From contig NC_072895.1 in NCBI RefSeq assembly GCF_027943255.1, positions 86,182,001-86,246,000 of the forward strand: a DNA stretch of 64,000 bases. The letters run 5' to 3'. The notes beneath the pieces are model-generated. The model was given only the letters and a program-made list of their open reading frames with translations. It was not told the DNA's origin and ran no database searches. Below are positions 1-12,235 of the stretch, in pieces; position 1 is the first letter of the stretch; every line of letters begins with the position of its first letter. The stretch is from Anastrepha obliqua (lineage: Eukaryota; Arthropoda; Insecta; Diptera; Tephritidae). The position numbers and the translations under genes were made by a program.

Positions 1-99
1 ATATTGTTTCAGCGATTTTTAGTATAATTTTTTGTTCCTTAAATAAAATTTTAAAGTAATTACTAAAAATGTGACGTGGAAAGCATTGCACGCCGGAGA

Positions 100-996
100 A
101 AAGAGCTCTTATATGCCGTATGATTCAAAACGGAAAAAGCTATGCATAAATAGCTGAAATGGTTTATAATGCTCTTAATTTAGTTAAGAAAGATTCATCC
201 TACTAAGCAAAAAAACGGAAAGAAAACCAAGCCGCGAAAAACTGATGTTAATGTGGATACGCAAGAGCAAAGCAGATCCTTTTAAGTCGGCACGGCAAAT
301 ATTGCTTGAAATAAACCAAGAATCTGGACTACAGGTGTCCAGAAAGCTTGTAGGACGGCGACTTAACGAAGCCCAGCTTTACCGACCGCATAAACAGGAA
401 AAACCACACCTCTCAAAAAGGCATATCAAACACCGACTTGCCTTTGCAAAAGCCCGCAAAGACAAATCTATTCAGTTTCCAAAATGAATAGGATGGGACC
501 AGTTGGGAAAACTATTGTACGTCGTCCAAAAAATCAAGCGCTAAATCCTAGGTTCACAAAAAAAAAGACGATTAAACACGGCGGAGGAAGCATCATGGTT
601 TGGGGAGCTTTTTCCTGGCATAGTGTTGGGCCGATTGTTCGTGTGGTTGGTAAAATGGATATATTTCAGTATCTGGATATACTCCAGAATAGAATGGAAC
701 CATTTGTGTTTGAGTTTATGCCATTAAATTGGACATTTAAGCAGGACAATGATCCAAAGCATACTGCAAAGACAGTGAAGCAATGGCTCAGAAGAGAAAA
801 AATTAATGTACTGGATTGGCCGGCGCGGAGCCCTGATCTCAATCCAATAGAAAATTTGTGGAATGACGTTAAGGTCAAAATCGCTAACAAAAATTTTAAA
901 AATTTTGATGATTTATGGGCCGCAGTTGAGGAGGCTTGGTACTCGATACCAAAGGAAAGATGCCATCGGCTTGTAGCGCTTGGAGCGACGGCTTGA
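100..996 (+). pseudogene. Tc1-like (DD34E) transposase pseudogene
   Basis: Remains of a Tc1 transposase in several frames. N-terminal HTH traces lie around 115-240 (RMIQNGKSYA, with stops), then 245-487 (NPFKSAR-like DPFKSARQILLEI), then 484-996 (GGGSIMVWGAFSWHSVGPI, QDNDPKHTAK, WPARSPDLNPIENLW). D-to-E spacing in the last part is 34, as in Tc1. The region that should hold the first catalytic Asp (SDESKF-like) is missing across the frame change near 480-540. No convincing inverted repeats were found. Confidence 0.88.
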
Positions 997-1130
997 AAAA
1001 GTAATCAAAAACTATCTGATTTGTTTACTATTTTTGTTTTTATTTGAATATATATTTTTAGGATGTGCTATTTATGTCTCCAGGAGGTTTCGTGAGTTAT
1101 CAACGTTTCCGTAAATTAAATCAGAGCTGA

Positions 1131-2639
1131 AATTCTTGTTGACCATTTTTTTGTTTGAAAATGGAAGTAAATAAGTTTTTTACTTTTTATGTTGTTCTTT
1201 TCCCCAATAAAAAATAATTATTTAAAAACATATTCAACTGCTTTCAAAGTCTAAATATGCATACAATATAAACCTAACTTAATTAGCACACTGGCTACTA
1301 GGACCTTCAGTGCTAATTGTTTTGATATTTTGGAGCGGTTTAAGAAATTGCAATTTAAGATTTTTTTTGAATAAATAATGATTTCTTTGTATCAGGGCAT
1401 CGAATACCCGTATTTGTTGCCTGCGGTTAATCTTTTACTAACAAAACTATCCAATAAGCAAATCAACTGTTCACTAATCCGCGTAACAATCAACCGTCAC
1501 ACTAAAATTTTAATTAGAATTAACTGTGCCGATAATACCTATTAACGCCGTCGTCTTTCTAGGCTATTAGTCCGTTTGTTTAATATCAAACTGCCGAAAC
1601 TGTAAATTCACACGTATTTCACTGAAATCTATTTTTTTTTTTTGCCAGCAAATACCAACCACCCCCGTTACATGTGAACTATAAAATGTATTCTTATCAC
1701 CATATGGACACTTTTTGCGTTCCAATATTTTGAGATACGGATATGTATTTGTATTTATAAACAAAGAGCGGCCGAATTTAGTTGGCCGAGGTATTAGGTG
1801 CGCATTTGAAGAAGAGTGAAAGTTGTGCAACGGGTGGTGACATTGTATTTGGGCATGACCTAAGACTGTAAATATGCTCTATATATGTATGTATGTGCAT
1901 AGGAATTTATGTAAATAAATAATAATTCCCATGAAAAGTCTACCTATGTGTGGGCACAGGTAAGTGAATTTAGTAAAAATTACAAACATATATCTTATCA
2001 TTTGACACTTATCCGTTATCAGTCGAGCCAATGCACGAACACTTACGCAATTTTCGTTATCATTGGCCGACACTCGAGAAGGTGTGATTTTTGAAAATGA
2101 AAAACAAATACAACAAAACATAAAAACCAATATATATATGTATGTATGTATGTTTGTATGCCATTCCATTTATCGATATTTTTATGTTTTAATTATTGCG
2201 CTGATATGCCAAACAAAAAAAAAAACGGCTGATACGACGCAAGATAGACACTGTTCAATAGAAATATTTGTAAATAGTAGTAAAATAAAATATGTAGCCT
2301 AGCATAGTAAATTTTTATTGAGGCTTTATTTTTGCTGGTTTCAAGGAACGTACGATTCGTAGGAACCTAATTCTACGATTATGGCGCTCTATGCTCGATA
2401 AAGTTGTTTACGAGTGTTGATAAAGAATTATTATTTAAAATCGCTTTCAAATTTTTTCAAATTAATGTGCTAAATTGCTACACTTTTGAAAAGAAAATTT
2501 TCCATTAGAAGCTATGAAAAAATGCATGCTTAAGAGCCTGAAAAGAGTAATGGGTAATTTATTCTGCTGCGTTAAGACAAGTTCATTTTTTTTAGTTCAC
2601 CTCAAAACTAAATTTAAATGCCAGAAATAAGCCGCGAGA
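1131..2639. other. No gene seen; AT-rich
   Basis: Intergenic AT-rich sequence with a TATG microsatellite near 2130-2160. The short open frames are in low-complexity DNA and look like chance. Confidence 0.5.
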
Positions 2640-2928
2640 TATCTCCTGATATTCCCCGTACACCACTTCCCCCGCGAAACCATTAAAATCCCTATCGACT
2701 CAACAAACAATGGTTGGCAAGCCGTGTCTGTTGAGTTGTTGCCGCAGAGATATGTATACTCGAGCGGCTGAGCAGCCTCCTAGACACATCAGTAGCCGCA
2801 ACCGTACGACATTAATCGTTTTGTAACCGAAACGACCCGGATTTATCTCCGGCCAAGGACTGTTACCTCAGCAGCATTCCCCGTATATGAATGGGGCATG
2901 TTTATGCAGCTACAACAACAACAATATT
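2640..2928 (+). repeat. Non-LTR element 3' end with (CAA)n tail, copy 1
   Basis: Moderately GC-rich block that ends GCATGTTTATGCAGCTAC then (CAA)n. It shares the stretch around CGGATTTATCTCCGGC with copies near 15365-15477 and, inverted, 61845-61975. A (CAA)n end is also seen on the retrotransposon at 12269-13006. Confidence 0.6.
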
Positions 2929-4369
2929 AATCGTTTGTCAATTAATAAAAAAAAAAATTCATAAACTCTCGCCTCATGAATGCTTCTATTGGAGGCCCTT
3001 AACCATCAATCGACGAGGAAGAGCTCGAGTTGCTACTTCAGATTAAATTCTTACCCTTCCCGGATATACCCTTACATACCAAACATAAGTTCAATATGTG
3101 AAAAATATCCCACACGTTACTCAGGTAGTTACCCCCTCTCATCTAAAACTCATTTTTATGTGGTCCGATCTCATCATCGATTACAACATTTACTGAGACA
3201 CCAACATAGGCAGAGCTCAGTAAAGCTGCCATAAAATCATTACTATGCTCACGATCAGACCCACCACAACGAGTGAAAGGATGATAGATTACAAAGTTTG
3301 GGATCCGAAGCAAAACTGTTAGAGTAACTTCGGTTGCCACGTCATAGAGGATTTGGCAGCAGAATTGTGCCTACTGATTTCACATTACGCTCTTTCAATC
3401 TTGAGATAGCAACGAAGTAACATGAGCAATGTCTGCGTTGATTTTTTCTTATAACACAATCCTAGTTTTTGTTGGCCTGTATCAGTAAATTAGCTGATTC
3501 CTTCAAAATGGCTGAGCGCCGGTAAACGGTCTGATGTTAGCCACACCTTCTGAATACTCTCCGCCGTGAATTCGGGTGAGTCTGCTAAATTACTCTGTTG
3601 CTAAAATCTGATGTCTAAAAGCAGTAATTAAGATTGTGTTTTGGCTGAATTTTCTGGAACTATGGAACCGGATATCTGGGCATGGAGAAAAAAATATTTT
3701 CAAGAATGTCATAATAATACTCATTACCTCTGTATCCAAATTATGATGTCTGCATTTTGCGATGGCTGAAACTTTGGCGTAAGTTTTTTCCAAGGCAGAA
3801 AATGGAATTAATACAGAAAAACTTCATATCTTCGTGAGCCTTCTGTATAAAATGCGCGGTCTTTCAGTCGAAAGTTTTTGCAATCCCAAGGCAGCAGAAT
3901 AGATAAGGAAGTGACGCAAATACCTCCTTAGAAGACCTTGAAAAACGCTCTCAAAAACGAATCTCAAACAATGTACGGGTATGTAACCCGAAGCTGAATC
4001 TCGTATAAGTTTGAATTTATATAGGAACTAGGATACTGTGTTATTCAGGGAAACGGACTGATGGAGGAATTAGCAAACTGTGCATATACAGGTCACCCAA
4101 TAGGACCCATATACGGACCTCTCAATTAGAGCAAATATTGACCCAAATTAGCTGTTTAGTGGAATGGGAATCTCGTAAGCAAGACCCAAAATAACGGCTA
4201 TAGCAGCCTAACACCTGAAGAAATCAAAGAAATTTCTTTTTTAAGCTGCAGTGGGAGTTTAGATCCCTGATATGGCTAAACACGGGATACAAGCCAAACC
4301 GTAAAACCTTAGGTATCACCGCAATCCAATATTTCCTCCATATAGATGAGAGATCGCTGATTGATAGCA
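2929..4369. other. No gene seen
   Basis: No coherent coding frame. Some stretches look like decayed retrotransposon, but I cannot assign them. Confidence 0.4.
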
Positions 4370-4735
4370 TGGAAAGAAAGATTTTTGGCATAATAATAGG
4401 AATGGATGATGGTACAGCTCCGAACTAAATGATCGCACTCAGAACGAGAGAGCTGTGAGTTTCGTGAAAGCGCAGCGCATAAGATGGCTTAGCTCATGAA
4501 ACTCGTAGCAGGCAGACTGTGCCGTGAAGAAAGCCATGACGTGAAAGCTAATGGGCGTAAAGGCCAAAGGCAGACTGAGAAACCGACGGATAGATGCAGT
4601 GGAAAACGATCTCAAGGATTTGGAAATACGTAACTACGAAGCAAAAGCTCAAGATCGACCGCTTTGGAGGAGCATTGTGAAGGGAGCTGTGAAAGAAGAA
4701 GAGGAGAAATATAAGAGTTTGTTGCTAGATTAAAG
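4370..4735 (+). pseudogene. Non-LTR retrotransposon RT C-terminal fragment (type B)
   Basis: Frameshifted remnant: MERKIFGII, then QRIRWLS, then RLRNRRIDAVENDLKDLEI. The order matches the C-terminal end of the reverse transcriptase ORF in the copies at 13018-13465 and 30270-30765 (FERKILRKIFGP ... RLRWLGH ... DLASLGVSNWRRLA). The last 60 codons are open; the rest carries stops. Confidence 0.7.
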
Positions 4736-5004
4736 AAGCACATTTTTGCGCTAGATGTGCACAGAATGCAAAAGTTAGGGATATTATATTCCAGCCGAAA
4801 GCCTCCGATGCTAGCGCTGAACTACTTTTAGTTTGTATAATAATTTTATTGTTATGTAAACCTTTATAAAATAAAATAAATAAATATTCATGTAGAAAGA
4901 TTCCTAAGGTTTTCAAAGGTTCAAGAAGGTTTGAAAAAGAGTAGAATTAAAGACTCCACAACCCGTTTATATATGTAAAACTCATGCATACAGCCATTGT
5001 TCGC

Positions 5005-5282
5005 TGTCTGGCCAAGCTCCTCCTCCAATTTGTGGTGTGTGTCTTGATGTTGTTCCGCAAATGGAATGAGCTAAAGTTTAGCGCGAACGATAGGTTTTTT
5101 ATGAGGAGCTTTTTCTTGGCAGAAATGTGGTCCGTGCTGAGATTTGTCAGTGCCTAATGAGGGCCAATCGCTATTAGAAAAAACCTCTCCAATAATTTTG
5201 TGTTTCATGCCCCCAGTGGGTTTCGAACCCATGTCCTGCTAATGGTAGTCCCGCAGAAACCCATTCGGCTACGTTGACCGCT
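5005..5282 (-). repeat. tRNA-derived SINE, copy a
   Basis: Read on the minus strand, the tRNA-like head lies at the right end: box A GTAGCCGAATGGG and box B ATGGGTTCGAAAC, followed by the shared body ending near GGAGGAGGAGCTTGGCC. The same family occurs at 16822, 17468, 27071, 29818, 33010 and 48787. Confidence 0.75.
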
Positions 5283-7159
5283 CCCTCTTCGCGTTTCCTT
5301 TGTACTTATATGCTTTCTTCGGCATTAAAGACAAACAAGACTTATGCGTGAGTGCTTGGAAAGTCGCGCTCGTTTTTTCGACCTGTCCAATCAATGCCAT
5401 AGCTTTCTACTAGACAAAAATTTTTATTCTTTGATGAAGTGAATAAAAGAGGTTTCACCATTTTCGTACAAACCGCTTTCGAATGTGCTTGCGTTAAGAC
5501 ATTCATGTATTACTTAGTTACCCCGCGAAAAGGATTTATCCGGTTTTTATTTAGAACCTTAAGGAGAATACCTAAATATAACCGTTTAAAAATTAATTTG
5601 AAAAATTCAACTCTGCTGATATGCGTACGCTGCTCGTTCCGACATAGTCAAGAGATCCACTATAAATACCAAAATGAGATTTGTGGAAAATACCAAGAAA
5701 AAGAGGAAGCAGAATCAGAAAATGGCAAATATTTCAGACTTAAATATTTTAAGCCTTTTCCATACCCATACAAAGGGAGTAGTAGTTACGGGCAAAAAAG
5801 GCAATGCGATAAATTATCGGCTGGCATCCGAGTGTGGCAAACGATCGTTAAAAGTTGTTCGCAAAGCGGTAATGATCACCGCCTTGCTAAGAACTCAAAA
5901 TGGTCAAGACCGTTAATGGTGATGTGCTGGCAGTGTGTTCATACTGCGGGCAAACGATGACAAGGCGTATAAGAGTGTGAATATGCTTTACTACAAGACA
6001 CAGCAACAAGGCAGCAAAAGCACCGACCAAACTGCTGGCCGGTTGGACGCTGCGCTGCACAAGCCAAACGAATGACTGTCGGTATGAGTATCCAATTATA
6101 ATTTTTTTCTCTCAAGTGAATGCAGAATCACGTCGCATCAAGATTAAGAATTCTTTTCTTCACACCTTCAAGTGACGTTTACCAATAACAAGAACACCAG
6201 CAACAGACAGAAAAACACCAGCTGCAGAAACTCCAAAATAAAAAGCGTAGTTGAAAAAAAATTTGAAAAAAAAATGTATAAAGAAGGTATCAAGATCCAG
6301 CACGGCATAGAACTTAAGCACTGCTACAATAACAGCAATAATAACAAAATAAAACCAGATCTATGTATGTATGTAAAAAGAGCCAAATAAAAGCTGACAG
6401 TCAGCCAGCCAACAAAAGGTAATAGAAAAAGTAAAAGAAAAATTGTCGAATTGAACGCAAAGTAAAAATGGTCTTCTGGCACAAAATGTGTACAATTTGA
6501 GTTCCATTGTCTGCGCACATGTGCACTTATCTACATATGTAGAAGTACGTGCGAGTTGGAGAATGTATGGGCATGTGTAAGCGAAGGTTCAGAGCATTGG
6601 AGATCCATTGGTCATGGAACAAATCAAACTGAATACTGAACACTGAAATCTGTAATCCAAGGCACAAATGGTCAAAAAAATGTGGCCAAGAAATGTGCCA
6701 GCATGCAGCTACAAAAGCAACAACCAACAGATCAGCAATAACAAAACAGTCAACCCTAGGAGGATAGCATACTTGTACAATGCGCATGAGGACCGAGGGA
6801 ATGAGTGCACAAAAGCAGCGGCCAGCTGAAACTACAGCGAATACATATAATTTATAAGTAGGTACAAATGTACATACGCACACATGTGATCGAATGTGCG
6901 TAGGTATGTTTTTATAAGCCGAATAGAATAAGATGACATTGATTTTGATATATACACGATTAGGGATAACGTCGGTCAAAAGAAGTCAAATAATAAATAG
7001 TAATTATCGTATAAGATTTTTTTTTTTTAAGAAATTTGTTCGGATGACATCGCATTTTATTATGAAAAAGATAAGTTTTGAGGTAAGTCTGAAAAGTTAA
7101 GTGATATCAATGGCACGAATGGAAATGTAGCTATGCGCTACGGCATACTATCATATACA
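5283..7159. other. Unassigned; possible 5' exon-like patches
   Basis: No known protein motif. A 173-codon open frame at 5439-5960 has no recognisable domain. The stretch 6000-6180 is locally GC-rich (CTGGCCGGTTGGACGCTGCG) and followed by CAACAG/CAGCAA-rich sequence like fly 5' UTRs, but nothing proves transcription. Confidence 0.3.
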
Positions 7160-7262
7160 GGGTCCGTAGTTAAAATTGCACATCTGTCTACTTGGCAAAT
7201 GTCAAAGATGATATAAAACAAAAGGCATCGTCCGCAAATTATTCAATACTGGTATCTAGGCG
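7160..7262 (+). repeat. Fragment of mariner family E right end
   Basis: About 100 bp similar to 54797-54890: shared blocks ACATCTGYCTACTT, AAATGTSAAAGATGA and TAGAA/TCTARGCGT. In the second place this sequence forms the right end of a DD41D-like mariner relic. Confidence 0.55.
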
Positions 7263-8316
7263 TAATTTTTTAAACACCTTTTACATCTCTACCTTTAGAA
7301 AATTTCTTGGAAAGAGCATAACTCAAAAACCACTGCTTCAGTTTTAATTTAAACATTTTTTACACTGTTAGAAAGTCCATGAATCGTCATTGGTTTCCAT
7401 GTAACGCTCATTTTAGCTGGTTATTGTAGAGTAGTTGTATTTAAAAAAATCAATTCCAAAAACGATATTTTTTACAGGGTTGCCAGTCTTCATAAATGAA
7501 ATATTATGAATTTTATCGCAAAATAAGCGAGTATAACACATTTTAGACGAAATGTATTTAAACAAGCTGTAATAAAAATTATTTTTTAGCTAGTGTTGCC
7601 ATTTTTTTTTTAATTAAGAAAATTGGTTATAATTGTCAAAAAATATGTATGTATAAGTATATACATATATTTCAACGTAAAGAAAGCTTAAATTCAATAA
7701 TATTTTTAAGAGGCGTTGCTACCTATTTTTAAACAAAAGTTTAAGTTAATAGCAAAACTTAATTAGTGGTTAGAATAGAGAATAATGAAAAAAACTTGCA
7801 TTAACTTTTTTTATTATTATTAAGAGAAAATTAATACAATTATTATTTTACATTATTTGGAGAGAAGCACTAGCGACTGAGGCTTTTGGCAATGAATTAA
7901 AATTATATATGGTATTATTATTATAATATATTAAATTTGCTGAAGGTGTTGGATGTTTTCTTCCATATAAAAAATGTCGAGCTTTCGTCCACATTACCGA
8001 GCAAAATTTCATCCATATGAGCAGCTTACACCCAATCCAATGGATGCATATAAACCCATGTTCAATCTTATGGTTAGATTTTATCCAGTAAGATAAGAAG
8101 CAAGCGCGGCTGTAGAAGTAAATGGGACCGATTGTTCTAATTTCTCCTACTTGGAAAATTTTTAAGAAATATTTTGCCCCACATTTGCATAAAATCCAAC
8201 TAGCGCTGGAGCTTAAGCCGTTGAACCACTCTTTTCGCCGTAGGTTCGTAGAATTGGCTGAACTGAATGAACTGGAAGTGATATCAGCTTTTGTGATGAT
8301 GAGGTCCATTTCATAA
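7263..8316. other. No gene seen
   Basis: AT-rich. A 153-codon open frame on the minus strand at 7848-8309 has no recognisable motif; reading its plus strand suggests decayed mariner (LALELKPLNHSFRRRFVELAEL resembles the VQELKPNDLPARHRFADWAL block) but only over about 20 residues. Confidence 0.35.
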
Positions 8317-8476
8317 AAACAAAAAAAATTTCAAAATCATATAAAAAAAATTAAAAAAAAACATTAATAAATAAATAAAAATAAAAAAAATTTAAAAATT
8401 ATATAAAAATAAAATAAAAAAAAAAACATAAATAAATAAATAAAAATAAAAAAAATAAATAAAAATAAAAAAAAAC
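8317..8476. repeat. A-rich low-complexity tract
   Basis: Runs of A broken by ATAA, AATAAATAAATAAA and AAATT units over about 160 bp. Hydrophobic open frames on the minus strand here are poly-Phe/Leu/Ile artefacts. Confidence 0.85.
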
Positions 8477-8479
8477 GTA

Positions 8480-9424
8480 TGCCATTTGACTGCCTTAGAC
8501 CATTTTTTAAGCTGAAGTATCTGCAGGAAAAATTTATACCAAGTACGGCCAATCGAAAGGTTTCCAAACAGCGAGGTCAAGGCAAGTATGCATATTCCCT
8601 GTTCCCTATATGTTCATGTAAAAATTATCCAGTAACTTAACTTCGGAGAATTCTCTCTCAATGAGACAAATGTCAAAATAAGTACATGAACGCAAAACCA
8701 GTAACAATTTGCAAGTTTAACGAACCGCTGATAAAATTGTTGGTAGAAAAAATCTCAACAATTTTTCACTAGAGCTACCTCGTATGTAATTTTAAAAAAT
8801 TAAGCAAATAAAATGCAAAACAACGAGCTTCGGAACTACACGATTTAATTTTGTTGATAAAAATTTGTTCCATTTCATCATCCTTATTAGATGAAGAACT
8901 TTCCATTAGCAATTTCAATTCGTGTTTATTTTTACTTTGCAACCCGCTGTTTTTCTCACTTGCAAATTCTTACAAGTAAAAACTTACAACTTCCCCTCAA
9001 AATGAAATGTCATTTCGCTCTCTCACTATCCCCTACTTTGCAAGTTTTTTGGCTACATGGACACCAAAACATGTAACATTTGTTACAAACTATTTGCTTC
9101 AACATCAGACCTATTAACTGACATTTTCCGGCAATGTTGTCATCTTTCTCTCAAACACTCCAACTATATCTACGTCTTATAAAATGAAGTCCGAAAAATT
9201 ATATTCGTCTGTAAGCTAATAACTATGCACAGAATGCTTGGAATTGTGCATGGTTTCTTGTGTTTTGAAACTGATCTCTCCTCAAGGGTTTTTTTGACAT
9301 AAATTGCATAAACTTAAGAGAGGGGCGTTTCTAGTAGACAAAATGTGTTAAAAAAGCAAACAACTAATTTCATCCTCTTACAAATAAAAACTGTTTCAAT
9401 TGGTTAGAGTAGGTTAGTTTAGAT
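8480..9424. other. No gene seen
   Basis: AT-rich sequence without coding signal or recognised repeat. Confidence 0.5.
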
Positions 9425-10240
9425 TAGATTTGTGGGGGTTGGCCAAGTCCAAGCACTCAGTCAGGAAGACCATTGCACTACACTCGAATAGATTACAGTG
9501 GAAGGAATAGATAGACAGGATAGATACAGTGTGGATGGTAAGACGGGCAAATTGGTTTGAGGTCACTTTTCCGCGAATCTTTTAGATTCCTTGATGAATC
9601 TTAAGAGATTCGGAAGAGGAAGGGTATGAACTCTATCCATACTCAGTTCATCGCACCCAAACAGCCTAAGTCTGATCCTAGAAAACGCCGGACAGCTACA
9701 GAGAAAACGATCTGTAGTGGGTAGTCAATGATTCCATTGGTAGCCATGTGCTGACTACAGGCGTTGTGCTCTGTGATTACTCCCACCAGTATTCTCAGGT
9801 CCTTCCTACTAAGTTTTAGGAGAAAGGTCGCTAGTTTCTTGTTTGGTTATTTCACAAAACTCTTGGCTACTCTGCAGGAACTTAACTTTGACCAACGCCT
9901 TCTCAGACTCATTAAGTCGTCAATACATAATTGAACCGATGCAAAATTGACCAATAGGAAGGATTCAAGGCCCAGTGGTGTGCTTGCAGAGCCTCCATTA
10001 GCCAGTTTATCAGCCAATTCGCAATGCAATGCCGCTGTGTCCAGGCACCCAAATAAGACAAACTTTTGTTGTGTTTTGCAACACTGTTTAGTATTGTCTT
10101 ACATTCACCGACCAATTTCGAAGAGCAGTGTAGCGTGAGTTAGCAAGGGCTCTCAGTGCAGCTGTACTGTCACAACAAATTCCACTACTACCCCGCCACT
10201 TTTTCTCAATCAGCCAGTATCCTACATATAAGATGATTTC
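9425..10240 (-). pseudogene. Non-LTR retrotransposon RNase H and C-terminal fragment (type C)
   Basis: Minus-strand remnant of an RNase H-bearing LINE. ELADKLANGGSASTPLGLES is the RNase H tail block (consensus G-x-E-x-A-D-x-L-A). Further 3', 9560-9850 is the inverted counterpart of 19080-19420: both encode NRKLA.FLLKL...GVITEH, the HFL zinc-like block and LLRLIKESKRFAEE. Frameshifted throughout. Confidence 0.75.
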
Positions 10241-10970
10241 ACCCATTGGAGTACTGTTTGTTTGCTATAAAACTCTAAAATGTTTATTATCTCTCTGCTT
10301 TATCAAACTTATCATTTATTTCCTATTACTAGTAAAACTTTGAAAACTATATGAAAATTATTTTTCCAAAAAGTTACTGTTTTTGTCGCATATCCACCTG
10401 TGTGCCAAGCTCCGCTAAGTGCATTGCGCAGAATTACAAGTAAAAACACTTTTCTTCTTCCTTTTTTTTTTGACAGGCAATCAAGCGTGTGATGGTGTGA
10501 GTGCTCGGTCTTTTTGATTGAAAGTATTGGCGAAATGCTATGCTAAATTAGGATTTTTAGAATTTAACATTAAAAACAATGGAATATTGAAAAAAAAAAT
10601 TATATATAACAAAATCGTTGGCTCGGAAAATTTACAATAACAAATATTTTCAATATATTTCTTAGCTATAATAATGCATTTATATTGAGGAATATCTAAA
10701 TTTGTACAGGGAAAGATGAAAAAGTATGCTCTTACACGTCTGATACGAGTCTGTTGATTTGTTATTGTATTTCGTATATACTTTGTAATTACGGCAGAGC
10801 GGTGCATGCTGATGAGTACGATGTACAGAATTTGAAGGAATCAGCTGATTTGCCGACGTAACCGGGTTCATGAGAGTGGTTAGTTTACGAAAAAACTGAG
10901 ATTGTGTTGGTGATATACGAGAAGATCAACGCAAACTCACCTACGTTACTTCGTTGCTGTCTGAATAATG
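10241..10970. other. No gene seen
   Basis: AT-rich; no coding signal or named repeat. Confidence 0.5.
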
Positions 10971-11070
10971 ACTGATTGGACGAGTGTGTGAATACATGTG
11001 AAATGAGGGGGAATAATTCTGCTGTCGAATACCCAATGACGAGGCAGCTGAGGTTGCACTCATAATTTTG
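10971..11070. repeat. Dispersed repeat, copy 1
   Basis: About 100 bp matching 36407-36507: shared ACTGATTGGACG, GTGTGTRAATAC, AATTCTGCTG, GCRGCYGARGTT and CAYAATTTTGCT. The second copy is just upstream of lbk exon 1. No coding content; family unknown. Confidence 0.7.
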
Positions 11071-11071
11071 C

Positions 11072-12040
11072 TTCGGATAACCAAACCTTGTAATCTATCA
11101 GTCTTGCATGTTGGGTATTTGCTAGTTTGGAATGAAATAAATAAATTTTTCCAACAAATTTATAATTTAATTTTTTCAGGCTTCTTAATTTTGCACCAGT
11201 CCGGTGTCTTTTGTTACAGATCTTGTGCAATGGTCCACATCAGCGCTACTTCAAAACCCCACAAAATAGCGAAGTGTCCGAGTTTGGTTCGAGGTACTGC
11301 ATTTATATTGCCGAAAAATTAAAAGTTTTTTTCAGCATTTTAATTTACCTAAGCTATTGTAAAGTAGTGCTCTTGTCCTCACCACTCATACTTATAATTA
11401 CATAGTTAACCCAGTTCGGTTCAATAACAATTCGAGAAAAAAGCGTACAATAAAAATCAGGGCAAAACACAATCCTATTAACTTTTATGGCCACCATTAA
11501 TATGAGTTTACATAAGCGCAGAAATATGTATGCACGTATGTACATATGCGTCTAGAACTTTGTGCACCGAAAGGCCCTTGTAACAGATGACAACTATTGT
11601 GGAAAGAATGAGTGTATTCAGAGTGGAAAAATGCAAAACCATTAAAATGAGAACGAATTTTTTATCATACATATATTTATGTGTGTACTTACATACCTAT
11701 ACGTAAGTATGCAAGTGCTCGCTACATATTTATCCATATATGTATGTATGTATATACACCTGCACATATATTTTCATCTCCAAAACATATTCATATGCAA
11801 TAATTTTATGCATTTGCAAAAGTATTCGCATATGCAAGTGAATGTGTGACGTTAAGTTTGTATTAGGTAAAAAAAAAACATAACAAAGTCCAAAACGTCA
11901 ACTAAATTGCATTATGTGTAATTATAACTAATTAGTTGAGGTAAAAACAATTGAATTCCATAAAAATGAGCGCATGCAAGCACATACAGTTGTGCGCAAA
12001 ACGTAAGCAACTTTTTCCGCTGAGTCATGTGTGATAATCT
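11072..12040. other. No gene seen; microsatellites
   Basis: AT-rich with ATGTATGTATG-type microsatellite near 11640-11790. No coding signal. Confidence 0.5.
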
Positions 12041-12235
12041 ACTAGGTTGTTCAATACGTTTTGCGGTTCGATAAGAAAAGCACTATTTTATGGTTTGAAA
12101 TGCACTGTATTATTCAGTATAGTCTCCCTGAGTATCAATACACTTGTTCCAATGAGAGTCCAATTTATGAATTCCATCCCTGAAGTGGGAATTTGGAAGG
12201 GCTGCAAAAAACGCTTTCGCAGCTGTTATGACCTG

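Noticed and set aside
5439..5960. 173-codon ORF as a host gene
   Set aside because: No motif, no ATG context of note, and stop-free length is within chance for the window.
8364..8580. Hydrophobic minus-strand ORFs
   Set aside because: Complement of an A-rich low-complexity tract.
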